Positions 1-8,352 of a DNA stretch of 64,000 bases are shown one piece after another. Position 1 is the stretch's first letter, and every line of letters begins with the position of its first letter. The notes under the pieces were generated by a model, which was not told the origin of the DNA, did no database searches, and worked only from the letters and a program-made list of their open reading frames with translations. This stretch comes from Rhizorhabdus phycosphaerae (lineage in GTDB: Bacteria > Pseudomonadota > Alphaproteobacteria > Sphingomonadales > Sphingomonadaceae), in the NCBI RefSeq assembly GCF_011044255.1, contig NZ_CP049107.1:186001-250000 (forward strand). The letters run 5' to 3'. The position numbers and the translations under genes are program-made.

Positions 1-15
1 TGTTCGGAGAGGGGC

Positions 16-753
16 ATGGACGACATCGAAGACGAGGACGACTTCCGCGAGCCGATCCCTGCGGATTATGGCTTGCCTGCCGATTACAGGCTGACGCCCG
101 AGCGCCAGCGCTTCGTAGCGATCACGGGGCTTGTTGCGGACACGCTCGACTGGATTTTGATGGTGAGCCTCTGGCTGCTTCTGCTGTTGGTCGCCGCAGT
201 TCTCGCAACGTCGTTCTTCCCCGGGGTCGTTGGCAGCGCATCGGGCGTAGGGACAGGCGTGGTGGTGGTTATCCTCTTCTTCGCGCTGATGATACCGGCC
301 GCCTTCGGCGCTTCCATGATCGGCGGCATCATAGGCCGCCTGACCGGGCAGCGCAGGCGGCGGCGCGAGCAGGCCTATGAGCGCGACTGGTGGGAGTGGG
401 AGGATCGATACCTCGAAACCGGCGTAGGCTATTGGGAGCGGAAGCGAGATCGCGATCTGGGCGACGAGGCTGCGCGCTTTTTTACGGAGCGCTGCTGCGA
501 TGTCGAGCGGGTCGAGAACGATGATCTCTCCGTCGTCGACCTGCTGGTCACGCGGGGCGACACGCGTCTGTTCGTGCGGTGCGATGGCCATAAGCGGCGC
601 GTCGTGACCAAGAAGGCCGCCCGCGAAGCAGTGGAGGCGGCCAGGTCGCTTGGCGCCGGGCGGTCATCGTCATGCACCAGGTTCGCTGGGATGCATGGCC
701 CGACGAACAGGCGCGCGCGGCAGGATTCGAACCGGTGTGGAGCGCCAGTCTAG
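16..753 (+). CDS. Membrane protein with Mrr/restriction-endonuclease-like domain, frameshifted
   Basis: The ATG at 16 follows a strong ribosome binding site (ggagagggg). Residues 1-35 are acidic, then two hydrophobic segments (about 45-70 and 80-105) are followed by a basic stretch (RRRRRE). Residues 150-215 look like the core of an Mrr/NERD-type PDDEXK fold: strand DLLV, a turn, strand RLFVRC, then an Ala-rich helix. The usual catalytic QxK is not seen (RCD instead), so nuclease activity is doubtful. After residue 215 the frame turns into low-complexity Arg/Ser sequence and ends at 753, while the -1 frame continues the expected domain (next entry). This suggests a one-base deletion in the G run at 658-660. 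Function is unknown; family assignment is inference. Confidence 0.6.
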   Translation: MDDIEDEDDFREPIPADYGLPADYRLTPERQRFVAITGLVADTLDWILMVSLWLLLLLVAAVLATSFFPGVVGSASGVGTGVVVVILFFALMIPAAFGASMIGGIIGRLTGQRRRRREQAYERDWWEWEDRYLETGVGYWERKRDRDLGDEAARFFTERCCDVERVENDDLSVVDLLVTRGDTRLFVRCDGHKRRVVTKKAAREAVEAARSLGAGRSSSCTRFAGMHGPTNRRARQDSNRCGAPV

Positions 754-929
754 CCGACCATGCGCGGTCGGATGGTTTATGGGTGCCGATACGCCCAGCC
801 ACCCGGATCGAGCGACTGTTGCGTCGCAAGCCGCCGATGGAGTGCATCATCGCCTGGGGCGATCGGACCGCGAAGTCTAAGAGCGCGCCGCTCGCTCAGT
901 CGACCCAGTCCAGCCCGATCTCGCGGTAG
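660..929 (+). pseudogene. Out-of-frame C-terminal remainder of the preceding gene
   Basis: In the -1 frame the sequence reads AVIVMHQVRWDAWPDEQARA from about 660. That is the strand plus helix expected to complete the Mrr-like fold of the gene starting at 16. It stops at 927-929, overlapping the 3' end of era (opposite strand) by 34 bases. There is no separate ribosome binding site before the internal ATG at 672. Adding one G to the GGG at 658-660 would join both parts into one protein of about 304 residues. Either the gene is decayed or the base is missing from this assembly. Confidence 0.5.
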
Positions 930-1789
930 AGACCGCGATCCTCGCCCCATTTCTCGGCGACCTTGACGTGCAGGAACAGGTGGACCTTGCGGTCGAGCAG
1001 TTTTTCCAGCTCCTCGCGGGAGCGCGAGCCGATCTCCTTGAGGCGCGTGCCGCGCTTGCCGAGGATGATCGCCTTCTGGCTGTCGCGTGCGATCAGGATC
1101 TGCTGGTGGATCGCGACAGACCCGTCCTTGCGCTCCTCATATTTCTCGGTCTCGACCGCCGAGTCATAGGGGAGTTCGGCGTGCAGTTGGAGGAACAGCT
1201 GCTCGCGGGTGACTTCGGCGGCGAGCATGCGGTCGGTGGCGTCGGACACCTGCTCTTCGGGAAAATGCCATGGCCCCTCGGGCACACGCGCCGCCAGCGC
1301 CGCGCGCAGATCCTCGATGCCGTCGCCAGTCGCGGCCGACACCATGTAGATCGCCTCAGGCGCCAGCTTGTCCTGCAGCCGCACGGCAAGATCGAGCAGG
1401 CTTTCCTTGGTACAGATGTCGACCTTGTTGAGGATCACCAGTTTGGGCTCGCGTCGCTGGGCAAGCGTGTCGAGCAGGTCGGCGATGCGGTGGGTGATGC
1501 CCGTCTTGGCATCGATCACGAAGGCGATCAGGTCGGCGTCCTGCGCACCGCCCCAGGCGGCCGCGACCATCGCGCGGTCGAGCCGGCGGCGCGGCGCGAA
1601 GATGCCGGGCGTGTCGACCAGCAGCATCTGGCTCTCGCCGGCGATCGCGACGCCGATCAGCCGGGTGCGCGTCGTCTGCGCCTTGGGGCTGACGATCGCG
1701 ACCTTCTGGCCGACCAGCGCGTTGACGAGGGTGGACTTGCCCGCATTGGGGGCGCCGACGACGGCGACGAAGCCGCAGCGCTCGGTCAT
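896..1789 (-). CDS. era: GTPase Era, ribosome assembly factor
   Basis: 297 residues, the normal Era length. The N-terminal GTPase domain shows G1 GAPNAGKS (12-19), the G2 region TTRTR, G3 DTPG and G4 NKVD. The C-terminal KH domain has the motif AIILGKRGTRLKEIG. Era binds the 3' end of 16S rRNA and helps mature the 30S subunit (family knowledge). The start was set at MTERCGF because its ATG overlaps the rnc stop codon (ATGA, 1786-1789), implying translational coupling; a longer upstream reading frame is only the shadow of rnc. The rnc-era order is common in Proteobacteria. The 3' end overlaps the broken gene on the other strand. Confidence 0.97.
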   Translation of the reverse strand: MTERCGFVAVVGAPNAGKSTLVNALVGQKVAIVSPKAQTTRTRLIGVAIAGESQMLLVDTPGIFAPRRRLDRAMVAAAWGGAQDADLIAFVIDAKTGITHRIADLLDTLAQRREPKLVILNKVDICTKESLLDLAVRLQDKLAPEAIYMVSAATGDGIEDLRAALAARVPEGPWHFPEEQVSDATDRMLAAEVTREQLFLQLHAELPYDSAVETEKYEERKDGSVAIHQQILIARDSQKAIILGKRGTRLKEIGSRSREELEKLLDRKVHLFLHVKVAEKWGEDRGLYREIGLDWVD

Positions 1790-2454
1790 GACAATTTCTC
1801 CAGCAGCGCCTTGGCGGCGGCGGTTTCGGCTTCCTGTTTCGAGCTGCCTTCGGCGCTGGCCTCGGCCTTGCCCGCAATCGAAACGGTGACGGTGAAGCGG
1901 GGCGCATGGTGCGGCCCGATCCGACTGCCCATCGTATAGACGGGCGGCTTGCAGCGATGGGCGGCGGCCCATTCCTGCAGAGCGGATTTGGGATGTTTCG
2001 GGGCCTGCGCCTGGCCGGTGACATGGCTGGCCCAGGCCTTGCGCACGAAGCGTTGTGCCGTTTCGAGCCCGCCTTCGAGATAGAGCGCGCCGATCAGCGC
2101 CTCGACCACGTCGCCGACGACATTGTCGCTCTGCGCCGCACCATCGTCGCGCGCCTGCTTGCCGAGCAGCATATAGGTGCTGACCCCGATCTCGCGGCCG
2201 ACCTCGGCGCAGACCTCGCGGCTGACGAGCGTGTTGAAGCGGCGCGACAGCTTGCCCTCGGGCTCGTCGCCATAGATTTCGTAGAGCCAGGTGGCGGTAA
2301 TCAGGCCAAGCACGCGATCGCCGAGAAATTCGAGGCGCTCATAATGGACCGGACCATAGCTGCCATGGGTCAGGGCGCGCCGGAACATCGGCAGGTCCCG
2401 GGGGACATGGCCGAGAGCGCTTTCCACCCAGCGGCGAAGTTCGTCGTCATGCAT
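1786..2454 (-). CDS. rnc: Ribonuclease III
   Basis: 222 residues. The RNase III signature ERLEFLGDRVLGL is present near residue 39, and the second catalytic acidic cluster is VGDVVEALIGALYLEGG. A C-terminal double-stranded-RNA-binding domain starts near residue 150 (PKSALQEW) and ends with the KQEAETAAAKALL helix. The enzyme cleaves double-stranded RNA in rRNA precursors and regulatory duplexes. It overlaps era by 4 bases and is probably co-transcribed with it. The ribosome binding site is weak. It is divergent from the DUF4169 gene. Confidence 0.97.
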   Translation of the reverse strand: MHDDELRRWVESALGHVPRDLPMFRRALTHGSYGPVHYERLEFLGDRVLGLITATWLYEIYGDEPEGKLSRRFNTLVSREVCAEVGREIGVSTYMLLGKQARDDGAAQSDNVVGDVVEALIGALYLEGGLETAQRFVRKAWASHVTGQAQAPKHPKSALQEWAAAHRCKPPVYTMGSRIGPHHAPRFTVTVSIAGKAEASAEGSSKQEAETAAAKALLEKLS

Positions 2455-2565
2455 CAGGGGCGCCTTAAGCGCTGATCGTCGGCGGTGGAAGCGCTTTACG
2501 CGCGATCCGCTGTGGAAGCCGCCGCCGGGATTGCTTCATTTCCGCCGCCGGGGCACAATCCTGCC

Positions 2566-2745
2566 ATGGGCGACGTCGTCAATCTCAACAAGGCACGCAA
2601 GGCGAAGGCACGGATCGAGGCGAAGGCGCGGGCCGAAGCCAATCGCGCACGCTTCAGCCGGACGAAGGCCGAGCGTCGCCGCGACGAAGCGGAGAGGGAT
2701 CGCCTGGTTCAGATTGTGGACGGCGCAAAACTCGACGACGCGTGA
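2566..2745 (+). CDS. DUF4169 family small basic protein
   Basis: A 59-residue, highly charged helical protein beginning MGDVVNLNKARKAKAR and continuing with an RFSRTKAERRRDEAERD stretch. That is the typical form of DUF4169 proteins, short Arg/Lys/Glu-rich proteins of alphaproteobacteria with no known role. The start at 2566 was preferred over an upstream in-frame codon at 2485 because family members begin at MGDVVNL and the added residues look non-coding. It ends 7 bases before the stop of the convergent membrane-protein gene. Confidence 0.75.
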   Translation: MGDVVNLNKARKAKARIEAKARAEANRARFSRTKAERRRDEAERDRLVQIVDGAKLDDA

Positions 2746-2752
2746 CCGGCGG

Positions 2753-3031
2753 TCAGCGGGTCACCGCCATCATAGAGACGAGCGCTGCCGCCATGCCCCC
2801 CCACAGCAGCACAGCGGTTCCGACGAACTTCGCCAGGGCGCGGTGACGTGCTGCCGGATCGGTGATGAAGCCGTCGGCGGTACGTTCCGCCAGCATCTTT
2901 TGCAGCGCATGGGCGGGCGAAGGGACATGTTCGGCCGTCGCATCGGCGGAGAAGCGCACGACCTTGCCCTTGACGCGCCGCTCCTTGAAGGGCGCGGCGT
3001 CCTGCACGGTCTTGCGGTCGAACAATGCCAT
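2753..3031 (-). CDS. Small single-span membrane protein downstream of fliS
   Basis: 92 residues starting MALFDRKTVQD, with a good ribosome binding site (aggaga, 6 bases ahead). Residues 1-60 are soluble and basic, followed by one hydrophobic segment at about 68-88 (FVGTAVLLWGGMAAALVSMM). I do not recognise the family. It lies 55 bases after fliS on the same strand, so it may be the last gene of the fliD-fliS unit, but nothing in its sequence ties it to the flagellum. An upstream in-frame start is possible but less likely given the ribosome binding site. Confidence 0.6.
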   Translation of the reverse strand: MALFDRKTVQDAAPFKERRVKGKVVRFSADATAEHVPSPAHALQKMLAERTADGFITDPAARHRALAKFVGTAVLLWGGMAAALVSMMAVTR

Positions 3032-3086
3032 CTCGGTCTCCTGACGGAGGCAGGATGCCTCCGTCGGGGTTAATGCGGGGTAAAGA

Positions 3087-3485
3087 TCAGCCGATCTGTT
3101 CCCAGGCTTCGACAATGTCCTTCAGCAGCGCGCCTGCGCGTTCGACTGCTTCCGGGTCATGGCTGCGGCCGCCAAGCTGCACCAGCCGACGCGCCTCGCG
3201 ATAGATGCGGGCGAGATTGACCGCGATCTCACCGCCATTGCGGAAGTCGAGGCTGGTTTCGAGCGCCAGCAGGATGTTGGAGGCGCGGGCCTGTTTATCG
3301 ATGATCTTGGCGCGATTGCCGACGCGCTGCGCTGCGACCATGATTTCCAGCGCCTTGGTCAGCTCTTCGAACAATATGCCGATCAGCTGGTGGGGTGTGG
3401 CCGCGAGGACACGGGCTTCAATATCGACGTTCTGATAGGCCATCTTCGCGCCGCCCGTGGCGCCGTAACCGTTACTCATATACAT
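3087..3485 (-). CDS. fliS: Flagellar export chaperone FliS
   Basis: 132 residues, helical, with the FliS pattern: a VLAATPHQLIGILFEELTKAL helix, then LALETSLDFRNGGEIAVNL, matching the family's conserved LYDG-like and L..SLD..GG.IA..L stretches. FliS binds the flagellin C-terminus and prevents early polymerisation. The first ATG (MYMSN) was taken because aagaggg lies 7 bases upstream; the MSN start two codons later would be too far. It lies 30 bases downstream of fliD, the usual order. Confidence 0.93.
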   Translation of the reverse strand: MYMSNGYGATGGAKMAYQNVDIEARVLAATPHQLIGILFEELTKALEIMVAAQRVGNRAKIIDKQARASNILLALETSLDFRNGGEIAVNLARIYREARRLVQLGGRSHDPEAVERAGALLKDIVEAWEQIG

Positions 3486-3515
3486 GCATCAGCCCTCTTG
3501 ATCGCGGGGTTTGGC

Positions 3516-5147
3516 TTAACTTGAACTGTCGTTGGTCCACAGCTTGATCTGCTGCGTCAGGTAGCTCTGGGTCGAGGTCAGGGCGAACAGCGACGACTGC
3601 ATGCGGGTATATTGCGCCGTCAGCTGGGCCCGGTAAGCCGTGTCTTTCGCGGTCAGCTTCTCCTTGTCCTCGCTGATTGCGGCCTTTTCCGTTTCGAGCC
3701 GGCTCTGTGAGGCGGTGAGCTGTCCCGAGGACGCAGTGAGCTCGCTCTTGATCGCGTCGAGCGCCCCCTGCAGGCCGGTATCGATGGTAATGGTTGCGCT
3801 GCTGACCGAGCCGAGGACGTCGAAGGACAGGCCCGAGGCCGCCGACGTGAACGAAGCCTGGACGCCGGTGGCGCCCAGCGGCAGGGTGAAACCGCCGTTC
3901 AGCGTCGCCGATGCGGCCGACGAGCTGGTTCCCGGCGTTGCATTGGTCACGGTGTACACGCCGCCCTTGGTCTTGCCGACGGCGCTCGTGATCTGGATCA
4001 GCGGATTGTCGCTGCGCTGGCCGGGGTTGAACATGGCCTCCACCGCCGATGGATTGCTGGCCATGATCGAAGAAAGACGCCCGCTGTCGAGCGTCAGGCT
4101 GCCGTCGCGATTGGTCGAGACGCCGATCTCCGCCAGCGTCGTCGGGCTGCCATCGGTGGCATAGGTCAGGCGGGTCGAGGTCAGCGAACTTAGCCGCTGG
4201 ACGAGCGTGCGGATGCCGGTATCGCTGCGCAGCGATCCGTCTGTACCGGTCATGGTCCGCAGGGTCGTTCGCAACTCGTTGAAAGCGTCTACGAAGTCGC
4301 CCACTGCCTGCTTGATCGCGTCGACGGGCTGTGTCGAGCCGATCGTGATCGTGGTGCCGGGCGACGCCGACAGAAGGTCCAGCTTCACACCGTCGATCAC
4401 GTCGGTGATGCTGTTTGTCGCCTTGCTGACGGTCACGCCATCGACGATCAGTTCGGCATTTTGCGCGCCCTGCTGCAGCGTCAGGCCGGTGATGGCATCG
4501 GGATCATAGGTTGCCGGATCATAAGCGAAGCGGTCGAGTTCGCCTGCGGTTCCGCTTGTCATCTTGAGCGAGAAGGCATTGGCTGCGCCCGTCGAGCCCT
4601 TGACGACCAGCCGCGCGCCGGTCGCGTCGCTGACGATGCTGGCGGTGACGCCGAGCCCGCTGTCCTTGATCGCCTGCGCGAGCCCGGCCAGCGTGTTGTT
4701 GGTCGAACCAATCGTGATCGTCTTTGTCTGGCTGCCGACCTTGAGTTCCAGCGTGCCGGTCCCGACGGTGCTCGATACGCCAGCGAGGGGCGCTGCCGTC
4801 ATAGTCTGCGCCATGGCGAGCTTTTCCACCCGTACCGATGCAGAAAGCCCGTTGAGACGTGCTCCGGCCAACGCCGAGGCCTGCAGCACCGAGCTGTTGG
4901 AACTGGTCGGCTGGGTATAGAGGGTGCCACCCGAAATGAGGGTCGAGAGCGAGCTGGAAAAGGCGTTGATCGAGCTGATAGCGCTGGCGAGATCGGAGAT
5001 CTTCGCCGTGTTGGCGGTCTCGCGGGTCGTCAGTGCCTTCTGCTTGTCGGAAATCGCGGCCTGCGCCAGCTGATCGACAAGCGATGCGGTGTCGATGCTG
5101 GATGCGCCCAGCGAGGTAAGGATCGATGAACCGACCGAGCTAACCAT
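3516..5147 (-). CDS. fliD: Flagellar filament cap protein FliD (HAP2)
   Basis: 543 residues. The N-terminus (SSIDTASLVDQLAQAAISDKQ) is the conserved FliD_N region; the middle is Ser/Thr/Ala-rich; the C-terminal FliD_C domain ends in a coiled coil (LTASQSRLETEKAAISEDKEKL...) and YLTQQIKLW. FliD caps the growing filament and guides flagellin assembly outside the cell. No signal peptide is present, as expected for a type III export substrate. It precedes fliS. The start is supported by a gaggtgg ribosome binding site. A sigma-28-like element lies just upstream. Confidence 0.96.
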   Translation of the reverse strand: MVSSVGSSILTSLGASSIDTASLVDQLAQAAISDKQKALTTRETANTAKISDLASAISSINAFSSSLSTLISGGTLYTQPTSSNSSVLQASALAGARLNGLSASVRVEKLAMAQTMTAAPLAGVSSTVGTGTLELKVGSQTKTITIGSTNNTLAGLAQAIKDSGLGVTASIVSDATGARLVVKGSTGAANAFSLKMTSGTAGELDRFAYDPATYDPDAITGLTLQQGAQNAELIVDGVTVSKATNSITDVIDGVKLDLLSASPGTTITIGSTQPVDAIKQAVGDFVDAFNELRTTLRTMTGTDGSLRSDTGIRTLVQRLSSLTSTRLTYATDGSPTTLAEIGVSTNRDGSLTLDSGRLSSIMASNPSAVEAMFNPGQRSDNPLIQITSAVGKTKGGVYTVTNATPGTSSSAASATLNGGFTLPLGATGVQASFTSAASGLSFDVLGSVSSATITIDTGLQGALDAIKSELTASSGQLTASQSRLETEKAAISEDKEKLTAKDTAYRAQLTAQYTRMQSSLFALTSTQSYLTQQIKLWTNDSSS

Positions 5148-5173
5148 TTTTCTTCACCACCTCGCTATGGCCG

Positions 5174-5200
5174 GTAACGACCTGTCGGGCGGAGGATTTA
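5174..5200 (-). promoter_or_regulatory. Candidate sigma-28 (FliA) promoter of fliD
   Basis: On the minus strand the sequence reads TAAATCCT, 11 bases, GTCGTTAC. Compared with the FliA consensus TAAAGTTT-N11-GCCGATAA this is 5 of 8 matches in each box with exact spacing. It lies about 27 bases ahead of the fliD start, in the 124-base gap after flhB. Late filament genes such as fliD are often FliA-dependent. The match is modest and could be chance. Confidence 0.28.
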
Positions 5201-5271
5201 GCCGTTCAATCCCTTTAATTTTCCTAACGCGCGCTAACCATGTTGCGGTGGATTCGGCCGTTGGCCCGTGA

Positions 5272-6411
5272 TCAGCCGATCTTGCGGCCTTCTTCGTCGA
5301 AGCGGGCGCCGGCGGGGACGTCGACGTCGGGCTGGACGATGCCCTCGGCCATCGCCCGGTCGAGATTGAAGACGAAGGCCAGGATGGCGGCGACCGCGAT
5401 GAACAGGTCCTCGCGGATCATCTGGCCCGACCGGCTGGTGTAGTAAATGGCGCGTGCCAGCTGGGGGTAGGAAAGGAGGGGGACCGAATTCTCGACCGCG
5501 AGTTCGCGGATGGCCTGCGCGGTCGCGCCACGTCCGCGTGCGAGCACCACCGGCGCGGCGTCGAATCCGGGGCGATAGCGCAGCGCGACCGCGAAATGGG
5601 TCGGGTTCGTGAGCACTACGGTCGAATCGAGAACCGCCTTGCGGGCCGATCCCTTGGCAGCCTGCAACTGCTTCGACCGGATCGCCGCCTTCGCTTCGGG
5701 CGAGCCTTCGGTCTGCTTACCCTCTTCCTTGATTTCCTGCTTCGACATGCGCAGTCTTTTGGCGCGCTGGAAGATCTGCGCCGGAATGTCGGCTCCGGCG
5801 ACGACCGCCAGAGCAAGCGTCATGATCAGCACGGCGAAGGTGAAGGACGAACCCAACTCGTCGAGCGCGGTCCTGAGATCCTGGCGTCCAAGCGTCACGA
5901 TGCTGGCGATCTGGTCCATCAGCAGCCAGTAGCCGACTGCGCCGAGGACCAGGATCTTGAGCAGGGACTTGCCGAGCTCGATCAGGCCCTGGGTTCCGAA
6001 CATCCGCTTCAATCCCGCTGCCGGGTTAAGCTTGTTCGCCTTGAAACCGATCGCCGACCAGCGGAACCCCAGCGAGCCCAGCAGCGCCGGAGCGGCGATC
6101 GCTGCCGCCAAGGTGAGCCCGAGCAGCACGATCAGGGGAAGGGCGACGGTCACGACGAGCGACAGGAAGGCCGAGACCGGATCGAAGCGCTCGAGCGAGG
6201 CTGCGTCGAAGGATAGCCCATTGGTGAGCATCTGTCGCAGCGAGCCGAGCATCCACGGACCCGCCATGGCGATCCAAGCCGCGCCGACGATCATCACCAG
6301 CGCTGTACCGAGCTCGCGGGACTGGAGAACGTCACCCTTGTCCGCAGCGTCCTTCTGCCGCTTGGCGGTCGGGGCTTCTGTCTTTTCGTCGTCCTCGGGA
6401 CCCTCTGCCAT
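5272..6411 (-). CDS. flhB: Flagellar type III export switch protein FlhB
   Basis: 379 residues. The N-terminus has the EDDEKTEAPTAKRQKDA motif typical of FlhB, followed by four hydrophobic segments (about 35-210). A cytoplasmic domain follows, with the NPTH autocleavage motif at VVLTNPTHFAVAL. FlhB works with FliP, FliQ and FliR in the export gate and switches substrate specificity from hook to filament proteins. It starts 3 bases after fliR ends, so the two are co-transcribed. Confidence 0.97.
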   Translation of the reverse strand: MAEGPEDDEKTEAPTAKRQKDAADKGDVLQSRELGTALVMIVGAAWIAMAGPWMLGSLRQMLTNGLSFDAASLERFDPVSAFLSLVVTVALPLIVLLGLTLAAAIAAPALLGSLGFRWSAIGFKANKLNPAAGLKRMFGTQGLIELGKSLLKILVLGAVGYWLLMDQIASIVTLGRQDLRTALDELGSSFTFAVLIMTLALAVVAGADIPAQIFQRAKRLRMSKQEIKEEGKQTEGSPEAKAAIRSKQLQAAKGSARKAVLDSTVVLTNPTHFAVALRYRPGFDAAPVVLARGRGATAQAIRELAVENSVPLLSYPQLARAIYYTSRSGQMIREDLFIAVAAILAFVFNLDRAMAEGIVQPDVDVPAGARFDEEGRKIG

Positions 6412-6414
6412 CGC

Positions 6415-7197
6415 CTATTTCCCGGCGGCGAGCAGGCGCGCCTCAGCGAGGCCGCGCTGGAGCGAGGAGGCGATGCCGTCGGCCATCACCGGGGAGGCGA
6501 TTGCGATCAGGACGATCCCCGCCATGAGCGTCGCGGGGAGGCCCACCGCGAAGATGTTCATCTGCGGTGCCGAGCGTGCGAGCATCGCCATGACGAGCTG
6601 GACCAGGATGATCGCGAAGCCGACGGGCAGGGCGATCGCCAGCCCCGCCGAGAAGAGCTCTCCACCGAACAGGACGAGGCCCTGGATGCTGCTTCCGCCC
6701 AGGCCACCCTGGCCCGGGGGCAGGGCCTGGTAGCTCTCGACGATAATCGCCGCCAGTTGGAGATGACCGCCGGTGGCGAGGAAGAGGAACATCGCGAGAA
6801 GGGACAGATATTGCGAGACGGCCGGCGAGGTCGCGCCGGTCGCGGGATCCATCATCGCCGCGAAGCCGAGGCCCATCGCATTGCTGACGACCTCCCCGGC
6901 GAGCAGCGCCGTCGAGAAACCGATCTGAACCGCGAAGCCCAGGGCCAGCCCGATCAGGGCCTCACCCGCGACCAGGAAGACGCCGTCGATGCTGACGATC
7001 CCGCCCAGAGGCAGCACGAAGGGCGTGCTCGCGAAGGCGGGGATGCCCAGCGCCAGCGCGACTACTGCGCGAATCTGGACCGGCACCTGCGGCGCGCCGA
7101 AAACCGGCGCCGCGATGAATGCCGCACCCGGGCGGATCATGGCGATCATCCACAGCCACAGCTGGGTTTCGACCCCGGCCAGGCCCTGGGGTATCAC
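6415..7197 (-). CDS. fliR: Flagellar export gate protein FliR
   Basis: 260 residues, normal for FliR, with about six hydrophobic segments and the family pattern WMIAMIRPGAAFIAAPVFG near the start and MIRP..AMLARSAPQMNIFAVG later. The start was placed at GTG 7197, overlapping the fliQ stop (GTGA). A longer upstream frame runs through fliQ and translates as Arg/Asp-rich non-protein sequence. FliR is an inner-membrane export gate component. Confidence 0.93.
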   Translation of the reverse strand: MIPQGLAGVETQLWLWMIAMIRPGAAFIAAPVFGAPQVPVQIRAVVALALGIPAFASTPFVLPLGGIVSIDGVFLVAGEALIGLALGFAVQIGFSTALLAGEVVSNAMGLGFAAMMDPATGATSPAVSQYLSLLAMFLFLATGGHLQLAAIIVESYQALPPGQGGLGGSSIQGLVLFGGELFSAGLAIALPVGFAIILVQLVMAMLARSAPQMNIFAVGLPATLMAGIVLIAIASPVMADGIASSLQRGLAEARLLAAGK

Positions 7198-7475
7198 CGC
7201 AGCATGTCCGGTATCCGCGCGAACAGCTCGCGGGTGAAATCGGCCAGCAGCATCAGCATCGCACCGCCGAAGATGGCAAGCGCCGCACCGACGACGATCA
7301 ACTTGGGGACGAAGCTCAACGTCTGTTCGTTGATCGAGGTGGCGGCCTGGATCATGCCCAGCAGGATGCCGACGATCAGCGCCGGGATCAGCACGGGGGT
7401 TGAAATCAGCGCCAGCACCCACATCGCCTGCTGTGCGACGCCGATGAAATATTCGGGGGAGGCAGCGCTATCCAT
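7194..7475 (-). CDS. fliQ: Flagellar export gate protein FliQ
   Basis: 93 residues with two long hydrophobic helices (about 15-42 and 52-78) and the FliQ pattern LIVGILLGMIQAATSINEQTL. It is an inner-membrane component of the type III export gate. It lies between fliP (30-base gap) and fliR (GTGA overlap), the standard fliPQR order. Confidence 0.96.
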   Translation of the reverse strand: MDSAASPEYFIGVAQQAMWVLALISTPVLIPALIVGILLGMIQAATSINEQTLSFVPKLIVVGAALAIFGGAMLMLLADFTRELFARIPDMLR

Positions 7476-7505
7476 GATCGCTCCCGAACATGTGGATCGT
7501 CGCCG

Positions 7506-8297
7506 TCACGTCGCGAAACTCGCCGCGAGCGAGCCCATGGTAAGTGCCCATCCGTCGACAAGAACGAACAGCAACAGCTTGAATGGCATCGAAATTATTG
7601 CGGGTGACAACATCATCATGCCGAGCGACATCAGCGTCGACGCCACGACGAGATCGATAATCAGAAATGGCAGAAAGATGAGGAAGCCGATCTGGAACGC
7701 GGTCTTCAATTCGCTGGTCACGAAGGCGGGCAGGAGGATCGAGAAAGGGATGTCCGCCGGACGGGCGAAACGCGGCGCCCGGGCCAGGTCGGCAAACAGC
7801 TTCAGGTCCGTCTGGCGCGTCTGCAGCACCATGAAGCGGTGCAGGACCGAACCGCTGCGGGTGATCGCCTCCTCGATGGTGATCTGACCTGCGCCATAGG
7901 GCTTGAAGGCGGTGGCATTCATCTGGTCGATCGAAGGCTTCATGATGAACAGCGACAGGAACAGCGACAGCCCGACCAGCACCTGATTGGGCGGTGTCTG
8001 CTGAAGGCCCAGCGCCTGGCGGAGGAGAGAGAGCACGATGATGATGCGGGTGAAGCTCGTCATCATCAGCACCAGCGACGGCAGAACCGTGAGCAGGCTC
8101 ATCAGCACGAGAATCTGGAGCGACAGCGACAGCGGGCGGCCGTCGCTGGCGATCGTCGTCATCGCGCGGTCGAGCGCGCCGCTTTGCGCCGGCCCCGCCG
8201 TCGAGGCCAAGGCAGGATCGCCGAGCAGCACGCCGGCCCCGATCAGAGCGGCCGCAGCCAGAATCATTCTAATGGTGAAAAGGCCCCCGGCTTTCAT
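7506..8297 (-). CDS. fliP: Flagellar export gate protein FliP
   Basis: 263 residues with an N-terminal signal sequence (about 1-32), as usual for FliP. Family stretches are SLQILVLMSLLTVLPS, MMTSFTRIIIVLSLLRQALG, a large periplasmic loop (120-190) and two C-terminal helices (FLIFLPFLIIDLVVAS and later). It forms the core of the export gate. The gene begins 55 bases after priA stops on the same strand. No fliO is seen in front of it. Confidence 0.97.
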   Translation of the reverse strand: MKAGGLFTIRMILAAAALIGAGVLLGDPALASTAGPAQSGALDRAMTTIASDGRPLSLSLQILVLMSLLTVLPSLVLMMTSFTRIIIVLSLLRQALGLQQTPPNQVLVGLSLFLSLFIMKPSIDQMNATAFKPYGAGQITIEEAITRSGSVLHRFMVLQTRQTDLKLFADLARAPRFARPADIPFSILLPAFVTSELKTAFQIGFLIFLPFLIIDLVVASTLMSLGMMMLSPAIISMPFKLLLFVLVDGWALTMGSLAASFAT

Positions 8298-8352
8298 GGA
8301 CGGGTTTCAGCACTTGGCGGCCCTAACTTCAAGGGGCGTCCGGCGGCGCTGT

